Shown: positions 1 to 6,134 of the stretch, piece by piece
Numbering within the stretch: position 1 is the stretch's first letter
Layout: every line of letters starts with the position of its first letter
Assembly: GCA_013698305.1 (NCBI GenBank)
Contig: JACCVC010000291.1
Location: 1-11,544, forward strand
Reading direction: 5' to 3'
Source: Chloroflexia bacterium
GTDB taxonomy: Bacteria; Chloroflexota; Chloroflexia; Thermomicrobiales; UBA6265
DNA: 11,544 nt
Notes under the pieces: generated by a model
What the model was told of the DNA's origin: nothing
The model's database searches: none
The model's input: the letters and a program-made list of their open reading frames with translations, nothing else
Position numbers and translations under genes: made by a program

Positions 1-911
1 GCCTCTGGCAGGTAGCCGCCTTCCCGGAACTCCTTTACCGACGCTCCACCGTGGCGCTCGGAGAGCTTGCCACCGGTCGGCGCGAGGATCAGCGGCAGGT
101 GGGCGAACATGGGCGTGTCCCAACCGAGCGCCTGGAACAGCTGCACATGCAGCGGCGCGGTGGGAATCCACTCGGGACCACGGGTAACATGCGTGATGTT
201 CATCTCGTGGTCGTCCACGACCACGGCGAGATGGTAGGTCGGGAAACCGTCGGACTTGAGGATGACGAGGTCCTCGAGCTTGTCGTTCTGATAGACGATC
301 TCGCCACGGAGCAGATCGGTGACAATCGTCTCGCCATCGCGAGGCATTCGGAACCGGACGACATACGTCTCGCCGGCGTCGAGCTTCGTTTGCACGTCAC
401 CCTCCGCAAGGTCGCGGCAGTGGCGGTCGTAGCCCGGTGGCTGACCACGCTTCTGCATGTCCTCCCGCACCTGCGCCAGCCGCTCGGGCGAGCAAAAGCA
501 GCGGTAGGCGCGGCCGGAGCCGATCAACCGCTCGGCGGCCTCTTTGTAATGGTGCTGGCGCTCGCTCTGAACGTAGGGGGCATACGGTCCGCCAACATCC
601 GGACCTTCGTCCCACTCCAGGCCGAGCCAGCGCAACTCGTCCATCAGGTTCTCGGCGGAGCCCTCGACGAAGCGCTTCTGGTCGGTGTCCTCGATGCGGA
701 GGACAAAGGTCCCTTGCTTGCCCTCGCGCCTGGCCTGGCCGTGAGCGAAGAGAACGTTGTACATCACCAGCTTGGCGCCACCGATGTGTACCGATCCGGT
801 CGGGCTGGGCGCGAACCGGACGCGGATTTCCTTCGTATCAGCGAAAATAGCCTGGGGACGCTCCTCAAGCGTGGTCATCTTCTGCGTATTCGTGGGGACC
901 GTGTCGGTCAT
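1..911 (-). CDS. gltX: Glutamyl-tRNA synthetase, N-terminal 303 codons (3' end outside window)
   Basis: This class Ib aminoacyl-tRNA synthetase attaches glutamate to tRNA-Glu in the cytoplasm, using ATP. The translation shows the Rossmann-fold opening RFAPSPTGSVHIGG (residues 32-45, with the HIGH-type motif at 42-45) and RIEDTD (72-77). A zinc-binding insertion follows (C138-x-C140 ... Y161-x3-C165), then DGFPTYHLA (221-229) and the KMSKS-equivalent GKLSERHG (281-288). About 200 C-terminal residues (anticodon-binding part) lie beyond the left edge. I chose the ATG at 911 because a GAGAGG stretch lies 11 nt upstream; an ATG at codon 12 is an alternative, since the first 25 residues are not conserved in the family. 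The family's usual KLSKR is KLSER here, with glutamate at residue 285 (GAG, complement of 57-59). The gene is probably transcribed from its own promoter in the 153-bp gap on its 5' side. The family call is secure; the functional meaning of the KLSER change is open. Confidence 0.96.
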   Translation of the reverse strand, partial: MTDTVPTNTQKMTTLEERPQAIFADTKEIRVRFAPSPTGSVHIGGAKLVMYNVLFAHGQARREGKQGTFVLRIEDTDQKRFVEGSAENLMDELRWLGLEWDEGPDVGGPYAPYVQSERQHHYKEAAERLIGSGRAYRCFCSPERLAQVREDMQKRGQPPGYDRHCRDLAEGDVQTKLDAGETYVVRFRMPRDGETIVTDLLRGEIVYQNDKLEDLVILKSDGFPTYHLAVVVDDHEMNITHVTRGPEWIPTAPLHVQLFQALGWDTPMFAHLPLILAPTGGKLSERHGGASVKEFREGGYLPE

Positions 912-980
912 GAATGGAGAATCCTCTCATCGGATGTCGCACATGTCATGCAGGGCAGACACAGGGTCCGCCCCCAGGCG

Positions 981-1011
981 ATTATTACGAATATACGTAC
1001 TATCAGATAGT
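981..1011 (-). promoter_or_regulatory. AT-rich island with palindrome, probable gltX promoter/operator region
   Basis: The 153-bp gap between gltX and the upstream gene has one AT-rich patch in otherwise GC-rich DNA. Read on the minus strand it contains TATATT and TAATAAT, both -10-like, and a perfect 13-bp palindrome with one central base (ACTATC-T-GATAGT, 999-1011). I see no convincing -35 hexamer and no T-box signature (no AGGGTGGNACCGCG-like antiterminator). Promoter function is inferred from position and composition only. Confidence 0.35.
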
Positions 1012-1028
1012 GAGCAGCAGGGTCACAG

Positions 1029-1044
1029 AACGCTCCTCAGCGTC
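1029..1044 (-). terminator. Weak hairpin downstream of the helicase-domain gene
   Basis: On the minus strand, about 20 nt after the TAA stop of the 748-residue protein, GACGCT and AGCGTT can pair around a GAGG loop (six pairs, one G-U). Only TTCTGT follows, so it lacks a real U-tract. It may be a weak terminator separating this gene from gltX. Confidence 0.2.
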
Positions 1045-1064
1045 CTGAAGTATACGCGTTGGCG

Positions 1065-3311
1065 TTATTGACTCCCCTTGCCGCCACTACCAGATACTCG
1101 TGGCCATTGCCCGGAGAAGCCATTGGCGCGCAAGGCCCGTTGCAACTGCTCCTCGGCGGCGACGCCGTCGTCCCCTGTTTCCGTCAGGAACACCCGGAGC
1201 CCGCTGCCATCAGGCAAGCGGTCGGCCAACGCGAAGCCGTCGCCCTCCAGCGCCGCTTCGATCTCGTCGAGCAGGGCGGGCTCGTCTGGCTGGACAACCA
1301 CCATCCGCCGCAGTCGCACGCGGCGATAGCCGGCGGTCCAGCCGCGGAGATTGGCCTGCACGGTTTCGGATAGTGGCTGACCGGATTGTCGCCGGAGATA
1401 GGTCATGATCTGGTCCAGGTCGAAGCCCGCTCCCAGCGCCCGGCCCAGCGACGGCGCGGTGAGTTCGTAGCGCGCGTTCGGTTTCAGCGCGACCTGATCG
1501 CTGAATGCCGAGAGCGACCAGACGTGCAGCGGCGCCGGTCGGAGCAATTCGACCATGCCCGTGTCCTCAACGGTCAGCACCGGCGCGTTGTCGGCAATCT
1601 CTGAACCGGGAACTCGCGCGTCGTCGCTGGGCACGACCTCGAAGTTGTCGGCGGCCAACTGGCCCGCCTCGGTCATCCGGATCACCCGCGCCCGGTCGGT
1701 TCCCGAGCCAGTGACGCCGGATTCGATCAATCCGAACCATCGGAACGCGGTCTCCAACTCGCTGGCGATGATCTGCGCCACCTTGCCGACGCGGCCATCG
1801 GACCCGTCGCGGTCGTCGTCGCCTCGGGATGAGGCAACGGTGAAGGAGCTGCCGACCATCGCCGGCGCCTGCTCGGCCAGGTGCCGGGCGACCTCCCGCC
1901 GCCGGTACCAGGCGCCGGTTTCCAGCGACGACAGTGCGTCGAGCAGCTTGATGCGGACATTCGGCCATTGCGCGCCCCAGACTTCGATCTCGTCGCGCTC
2001 CCTGCCTTCGATCCAGTCGTCATGATCCCGCCAGGCACGGCGCAGCTCGGCGGTCTGTTCCGAGAACCATTCCGACCGCCATGACCGCATCTTCGCGGTT
2101 GCCTGGGGACGGAACGACCCCCGGTCCGCGCCAGATCGGGTCGGTTTCGTGCCCGGCTCGATGATACCAACCATCAGCCCCAACGACAGGAGGAAGCCGG
2201 TGTAGCCCTCCGGTGGCGTCTGCTCGCCCGCGAACCAGAGTTGTCCATTGATCTGGCGCTGCCAGCCCCGCGCCAATGGCTCACCAGGTTGCCATACGGG
2301 CGAGCGGTGACTGGCGAGCTCGCGCATCAGGGTCAACAGGTCCCACGCCAGCGCATGTGGATGGCAGGGTGGATCGGCGGTGACGTCATCGTCCGGAACC
2401 GGCGTCAACGGATCGAGCGGCAGCGTTCGTGGGCGAGTCCCTGGATGCCGCACATCGTGCGGGACGAACAGCCAGCGGCGACCATCATTGTCGTAAGAGT
2501 GCCATACCAGCAGACGGCGCTCGACATCCTGGAGCGCCTGCAGGATGCGGGCGGCGCGGGGGGCGTCACGGGGGCTGGTGGAACCGGAAGGAAGCAGTCC
2601 GGTCTCGACCAGCGCGTCGGACAGGATCATGCCGCCGTCGCGCTCGGAAGCCTCGCGGATCGCCTTCCACAAGGCGGCGCCGTCCTGTGAGAGCGTACCG
2701 CTGACCCGCTTGACGCGATCCGGCTCGTCCATCATGCGCAGCAACTCCTCAGTGAGCTGGTCACGGCTGCGCAGGCCCGGGATGACCTGCAGGCCCCACG
2801 CCCGCGCCGCTTCCTCGATATCGCCATCGTCGAGGATCGACATCAGGGATCGGAGGGACTCCCGCCGCATGTCGCCGAGTTCGATCTCGTCCCTCACGCG
2901 GGTGAAGACCTGCTCGAGCTCGCGCGGCAGGAATAGCCGTGGCGTCGCGCCGACCGGCAACTCCTGGCGATCACCCTCGCGGGCAAGCACGCCAGCGTAG
3001 AACAGCCACACCGCGGCATCACGAGTGGCGTCTTCAGGGAGCGAGACCAGGTCGGCGATCTCGGCCAGGGTGCGGAGCCCGGAGGACGCGACCGCCAGTG
3101 AGCCGACGATGGCGGCGGGTTCCGGCGTGAGGTGCGCATAGAAGGTGCGGGCGGAGCGGATATCGGTCATCGCGCGGTAGAGCGCGCCGACATGCCGCCG
3201 GGTATCGTTACCGGATAGCGGGATTTGCCACCGCTCGGCGATCCGAATGATGTCCCCGGGCGACCGGGCATTGAGGCGCCCGAGGAGATTTCGTACGACG
3301 CCACGCTCCAC
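1065..3311 (-). CDS. Helicase-associated (XPB/Ssl2-like, Helicase_C_3-type) domain protein without ATPase motor
   Basis: This 748-residue cytoplasmic protein has no signal peptide or membrane segment. I see no Walker A or DEAD/DEAH motif, so it should not be a helicase itself. Residues about 575-670 resemble the helicase-associated domain seen in large actinobacterial and Chloroflexota proteins annotated as 'helicase XPB/Ssl2 N-terminal' or Helicase_C_3. The clearest part is YELTAPSLGRALGAGFD (615-631), then a helix with LRRQSGQPLSE and a GYRRVRL strand. The N-terminal 140 residues look like winged-helix modules (for example around RTLAEIADLVSLPEDATRDA), and residues 460-520 are charged and helical. 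The start is GTG at 3311, with AAGGTGA about 6 nt upstream. It lies 26 bp downstream of the DUF2171-like gene and is surely co-transcribed with it. A role in DNA repair or transcription is conceivable but unproven; the domain assignment rests on pattern memory. Confidence 0.6.
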   Translation of the reverse strand: MERGVVRNLLGRLNARSPGDIIRIAERWQIPLSGNDTRRHVGALYRAMTDIRSARTFYAHLTPEPAAIVGSLAVASSGLRTLAEIADLVSLPEDATRDAAVWLFYAGVLAREGDRQELPVGATPRLFLPRELEQVFTRVRDEIELGDMRRESLRSLMSILDDGDIEEAARAWGLQVIPGLRSRDQLTEELLRMMDEPDRVKRVSGTLSQDGAALWKAIREASERDGGMILSDALVETGLLPSGSTSPRDAPRAARILQALQDVERRLLVWHSYDNDGRRWLFVPHDVRHPGTRPRTLPLDPLTPVPDDDVTADPPCHPHALAWDLLTLMRELASHRSPVWQPGEPLARGWQRQINGQLWFAGEQTPPEGYTGFLLSLGLMVGIIEPGTKPTRSGADRGSFRPQATAKMRSWRSEWFSEQTAELRRAWRDHDDWIEGRERDEIEVWGAQWPNVRIKLLDALSSLETGAWYRRREVARHLAEQAPAMVGSSFTVASSRGDDDRDGSDGRVGKVAQIIASELETAFRWFGLIESGVTGSGTDRARVIRMTEAGQLAADNFEVVPSDDARVPGSEIADNAPVLTVEDTGMVELLRPAPLHVWSLSAFSDQVALKPNARYELTAPSLGRALGAGFDLDQIMTYLRRQSGQPLSETVQANLRGWTAGYRRVRLRRMVVVQPDEPALLDEIEAALEGDGFALADRLPDGSGLRVFLTETGDDGVAAEEQLQRALRANGFSGQWPRVSGSGGKGSQ

Positions 3312-3337
3312 GATCGCTCACCTTCGCTACCTGACAA

Positions 3338-3739
3338 TCATCCGGAGGCGTCTTCCCCCGGCTCTTCGGACCAGTCCCGCGACTTGACCTGCCGCTTCGT
3401 GAGGTTCAGGTAGAGGCCGGCGTCATCATGGCCGGAGATTGCGTCTCTGGGAACATAGATGTCGCTGGGGATGAAGAAGCCGCGCTCCACGACGAGATGA
3501 TTGCCAATGACATCGACGACTTCACCGATCTTCTCGCCATCGGCGCAGAGCACATCGGTGCCCTGTTGGATCTCCAGGTCGCTGTTGCCGGATTCGTCAC
3601 CTTCGCAGATGAGCGTTCCGGCAACGGGCTGAGCGACCGCGCGGTCGCTCTGGAAGAGTTCTGTCAAACCGCCATCGACATTGCGTTCGGTTGGGTCGGG
3701 ACGAAGGTCGTCCTGGCTGGAGCGGGAATTCTTCGACAT
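3338..3739 (-). CDS. DUF2171/PRC-barrel-like small protein
   Basis: This 133-residue soluble protein has a disordered, polar N-terminus (residues 1-50, rich in S, D and E). It is followed by one compact beta-rich domain at about 55-121: IQQGTDVLCADGEKIGEV, then VIGNHLVVERGFFIPSDIYVP, then AGLYLNLTKRQVKSRDW. The order 'G-x-x-V-x-x-x-D-G-x-x-I-G-x-V', a glycine-rich turn with 'FFIPSDIYVP', and a closing 'LYLNLTK' strand is typical of DUF2171 proteins, a PRC-barrel-like fold whose function is unknown. The ATG at 3739 is preceded by GGAGGAG with 9 nt spacing. It is the first clear gene of a two-gene unit with the helicase-associated protein. A small ORF ending at 3760 may precede it with only 20 nt between them. 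Confidence 0.75.
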   Translation of the reverse strand: MSKNSRSSQDDLRPDPTERNVDGGLTELFQSDRAVAQPVAGTLICEGDESGNSDLEIQQGTDVLCADGEKIGEVVDVIGNHLVVERGFFIPSDIYVPRDAISGHDDAGLYLNLTKRQVKSRDWSEEPGEDASG

Positions 3740-3759
3740 GCGTGTCTACTCCTCCGCGG

Positions 3760-3900
3760 CTACCGGTCGTTCAACGCATTGGCAACGCGCCGCCGATAGC
3801 CGTCTCGTGTAGGTGAAGTATACGGTGTTGCGGGACCCGGAGATGCAGCGGTTTGGGGACCACCATACGACGGATACGGATCGGGGCCGACCAGCGGCAT
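3760..3900 (-). CDS. Possible small ORF with conserved GPDP-YGG motif (46 aa)
   Basis: From the ATG at 3900 this ORF encodes 46 residues. It opens MPLVGPDPYPSYGG, continues with a Pro/Ala/Thr/Ser-rich stretch and ends in a basic tail (DGYRRRVANALNDR). The frame is open further upstream to a TTG at 4014 (84 residues), but that extension reads through two strong hairpins, so I favour the short form. No clear Shine-Dalgarno sequence precedes the ATG, because it abuts the base of a hairpin. Support for coding comes from a second copy of the motif at 10998-11153. There the differences are mainly synonymous or conservative (M/L, V/L, Y/F) in the same frame. The product is unknown to me, and it may be a decayed gene end rather than a living gene. 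Confidence 0.35.
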   Translation of the reverse strand: MPLVGPDPYPSYGGPQTAASPGPATPYTSPTRDGYRRRVANALNDR

Positions 3901-3945
3901 GGCGAGAGGACCGATCAGCAAGGTTGCCGCTTGCCGGTCCTCGCC
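3901..3945 (-). other. Strong bulged hairpin, candidate structured RNA element
   Basis: The outer arms GGCGAGGACCG and CGGTCC-TC-TCGCC pair over 11 bp with a two-base bulge. Inside, GCAAG and CTTGC pair over 5 bp around a 7-nt loop. On the minus strand the structure ends exactly before the ATG at 3900 and lies about 160 nt upstream of the DUF2171-like gene. It could be a leader RNA element, part of a repeat, or (with the neighbouring hairpin) a transcription end. The strand is uncertain because the fold is possible on both. Confidence 0.5.
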
Positions 3946-3958
3946 AGGGACACCATAA

Positions 3959-3984
3959 GGGGCCGACGGTAAACCGTCGGCCCC
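3959..3984 (-). terminator. Perfect 12-bp stem, candidate transcription terminator of the secreted-protein operon
   Basis: Two 12-bp arms (GGGGCCGACGGT and its exact complement) are separated by only two bases, giving an effective four-base TAAA/TTTA loop. The hairpin lies 109 bp past the stop codon of the last minus-strand cupredoxin-like gene and is the strongest stem in the 354-bp gap. On the minus strand it is followed by TTATGG, and on the plus strand by CCTCTTCTCC. Neither is a good U-tract, so intrinsic termination is only probable. In the rest of this gap (3985-4093) I see no gene, RNA or repeat. Confidence 0.45.
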
Positions 3985-4093
3985 CTCTTCTCCGCATTCG
4001 CGACGCCCAAACAATTCAGCGACTGAGGAACAGTCCAGCGTCGTTCAAATGAGGTTGCACAAGGAGCGATCTTTCCCGTTCGTTCTAATCGAC

Positions 4094-5005
4094 CTAATCG
4101 ACGGCAAAGACCTCGACCATGCCCAGCATCACATGCGGCGTGCCGCTTGGGTCGGGCATGAAGCAGATCATCGCGTAGGTGCCTGGCTGAACATCAATTT
4201 CGTACCAGTTCTCCTGCCCTTCCGAGAACAAGAGCGTGTAGAAGACATCCTCCACATCCTCGAAGGCCAGGCTTGGCTCAACGGGGGTAGCGCCTGCCTC
4301 GGGGGTGGCGGGCGGCGCGAAGAAGGAGCCAGCCAACTCGAGCACCTGCTCTTCGGTCGTGCCGTCCGGAATCCTCGAAAGCACAACGTGATGTACCTGC
4401 TGGCCGTTATTGACAACGTTCCAGATCTGAGGACCGGCTTCGATCGTCTCCGGCAGCTCGAAGTACATCTCGGCCATGCCGATCTCGACCGCCCCTTCGA
4501 GGTCGGCCATCTCGGTCATTTCGCCGGTCACCGTAACGACAGTCGGGATGTTCGAATCCTCGTCAGTCTCCGGATCGTAGGTGTAGAGATTGACGACCCA
4601 TTCACCGGGCGTCAGATCGAGGACGACTTCACCCGTCTCGCCGGGATAGCTCGACGGTCCACCGTTGAAAACCATATCGAAAAAGAAGTCTGGCGGGATG
4701 AACATTGGACCCTCGGCGGCCTCGAACGCCGCCGTGAGGTCATCAATGGTCACGCCGTCAGGCAGCTGGTAGAACTCGAGATCGATGTCGACCTCGCTTG
4801 TGTTCTCGAGAATGACGTGGTAGCGGCCGGCTTCCAGCTGGGTTGGTATGTCACTGGTGGTACCGTCGCTCGTGACCCTGAGCTCTGGATACCCGAGCTC
4901 GGCGAGCAGCGAGCCACCGGGCTCTGGCGTTGCATCCTGGGCGGCGACCGGCGCCCACATCGAAAACAACAGGCTGACGACGAGGAGCATGTACAGGCGT
5001 TTCAT
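4094..5005 (-). CDS. Secreted two-domain cupredoxin-like protein (paralogue A)
   Basis: This exported protein has 303 residues. A signal peptide (MKRLYMLLVVSLLFSMWAPVAA, cleavage near residue 22) is followed by a short ATPEPGG linker. Two related beta domains follow, at about 40-160 and 172-303. The second has cupredoxin-type features: NNGQQVHHVVL (199-209, candidate ligand H205 or H206) and GTYAMICFMPDPSGTPHVML (275-294) leading to LGM. The candidate type-1 copper ligands are therefore C281, H291 and M296. H-x4-M is the canonical spacing, but the Cys-to-His loop of nine residues is longer than the usual 2-4. The first domain lacks these residues. The ATG at 5005 was chosen because it starts the signal peptide and has AAGGGA 8 nt upstream. 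The gene is last in a three-gene operon, 94 bp after its paralogue. A copper or redox role is inference; it may be a metal-free structural or adhesion domain. Confidence 0.8.
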   Translation of the reverse strand: MKRLYMLLVVSLLFSMWAPVAAQDATPEPGGSLLAELGYPELRVTSDGTTSDIPTQLEAGRYHVILENTSEVDIDLEFYQLPDGVTIDDLTAAFEAAEGPMFIPPDFFFDMVFNGGPSSYPGETGEVVLDLTPGEWVVNLYTYDPETDEDSNIPTVVTVTGEMTEMADLEGAVEIGMAEMYFELPETIEAGPQIWNVVNNGQQVHHVVLSRIPDGTTEEQVLELAGSFFAPPATPEAGATPVEPSLAFEDVEDVFYTLLFSEGQENWYEIDVQPGTYAMICFMPDPSGTPHVMLGMVEVFAVD

Positions 5006-5074
5006 AGATGAATTCCCTTCTGTTTGATGAGCGTATTTCCGTCCGTGATCCTTGAAGACCCAAATAGTTGTGGC

Positions 5075-5084
5075 CACCTCCTTT
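5075..5084 (-). promoter_or_regulatory. Perfect Shine-Dalgarno match without an obvious start codon
   Basis: On the minus strand AAAGGAGGTG lies 16 nt after the stop of the upstream cupredoxin-like gene and 70 nt before the ATG of the next. ATG, GTG or TTG is absent at normal spacing; the nearest in-frame codon is ATT. It may be chance, or a ribosome standby site between two operon genes. Confidence 0.25.
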
Positions 5085-5099
5085 CCGTGGCTTCGATTC

Positions 5100-6002
5100 C
5101 TATCCGGCCGGTGTCGCCACCGCTGGCGCACCTTCGTCGCCCACGGTGAAGACGTCGGCCATCCCCAACATGAGGTGCGGCAAGCCCGTTTCCGAGTCGA
5201 ACACGAAGCAGATCATGGCGTACGTTCCGGGTTGCAGATCCACTTCAGTCCACGCCGTGGCGCCCGGCGAGAGCCAGCCGACTCCACCAACCGGGTCGAT
5301 ATCGGCGAACGACGGCCCACCGCCGACCGGAGTCGCGTTCTCATCCTCACTCTCACTGCTGAAGAGCGCGATGATCTGCTCGGCTGTCGCCGGCACGGCC
5401 GAGCGTATGAGGAGCAATTCATGCGGCTCTTCACCGACATTCTCGACTTCCCACACCTGGCGGCCCGCGTCGAGGGTCTCGGGGAACTCGTATCCCATTT
5501 CGAACAGGCTCACCGTCGCGTCCGACGGTGGATTCTGGGTGACGGCGGGAGTCGCTTCGGTAGCTACGACGTCCAGGTGAACGGCGGAGTCGTGAAGGAT
5601 GAGATGAGGACCAGCCTCCAGGTCAACCACGGCGAACGATGTCTGTCCCGGCAGCGTTTCACCGACAAACCCCGGGAAATCGGCATCGAGGAACCATGCG
5701 GGTGGCTCCATGGCTTCGGGACCAAGGTCGGCCAGGGCCTGGTCGACCGTCACGTCGTCGGGCAGGCGCAGCATGAAGGGATGCGTAGACTCCTGACCCA
5801 CGTTTTCGTAGACGATCAGCGTTCGCCCCGCGTTGACCTGGTCTGGCAGCTCCACATCGTCGTCACTGACCGTGATATGGAGCTCTGGATAGCCCAGTCC
5901 AGCCAGGAGTGATCCCGATACCTCCGGCGTTGCCTGGCGGGCAGCGGCAGGCGCCAGCGAGAGCAGCAGGCTGACGACGACGAGTACAAACAATCGTTTC
6001 AT
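5100..6002 (-). CDS. Secreted two-domain cupredoxin-like protein (paralogue B)
   Basis: This 300-residue exported protein has a signal peptide (MKRLFVLVVVSLLLSLAPAAA, cleavage near 21) and an ATPEV linker. It is colinear with the downstream paralogue: both have GSLLA-LGYPEL after the linker and PGTYAMICF near the C-terminus. Domain 1 (about 37-148) includes ENVGQESTHPFML with H74. Domain 2 (about 162-287) includes ENVGEEPHELLLIR with H194 and AMICFVFDSETGLPHLMLGM. Candidate copper ligands are H194, C265, H276 and M281 (C-x10-H-x4-M). The two domains resemble each other (AGR-x4-ENVG ... PG-T ... VDL), so the protein looks like an internal duplication. The C-terminus ends in an Ala/Pro-rich tail (GAPAVATPAG). 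The ATG at 6002 has AAAGGAA just upstream. It is the middle gene of the operon, 132 bp after the cupin-NTF2 gene. The fold call is good; metal binding is inferred from residue pattern. Confidence 0.8.
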   Translation of the reverse strand: MKRLFVLVVVSLLLSLAPAAARQATPEVSGSLLAGLGYPELHITVSDDDVELPDQVNAGRTLIVYENVGQESTHPFMLRLPDDVTVDQALADLGPEAMEPPAWFLDADFPGFVGETLPGQTSFAVVDLEAGPHLILHDSAVHLDVVATEATPAVTQNPPSDATVSLFEMGYEFPETLDAGRQVWEVENVGEEPHELLLIRSAVPATAEQIIALFSSESEDENATPVGGGPSFADIDPVGGVGWLSPGATAWTEVDLQPGTYAMICFVFDSETGLPHLMLGMADVFTVGDEGAPAVATPAG

Positions 6003-6134
6003 TGGATGTTCCTTTCTGGGCGAGCTTGCGGAGCGCCGCGTGATTCCTCGCTTGACGAGCGCGCCGCGCCGCGATGGGAACGGCAGACGGCGTATATGAC
6101 ACGATTCGGGCCGGTTGATCGATGATGTTCGCGC

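Noticed and set aside
51..1010. Long plus-strand reading frame of 319 codons opposite gltX
   Set aside because: The minus strand encodes unmistakable GluRS motifs over the same bases. The plus-strand product has no recognisable domain and is a high-GC antisense shadow.
912..1064. T-box leader upstream of gltX
   Set aside because: No conserved antiterminator sequence, no specifier stem, and the region is only 153 bp with poor folding.
5006..5131. N-terminal extension of paralogue A to 345 residues and similar extension of the cupin-NTF2 protein to 349
   Set aside because: The extensions would place charged, non-conserved residues before clear signal peptides; the internal ATGs have good ribosome sites.
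4049..5912. Two long plus-strand frames (320 and 286 codons) opposite the cupredoxin-like genes
   Set aside because: They mirror the codon bias of the real minus-strand genes, which are paralogous to each other and have signal peptides.
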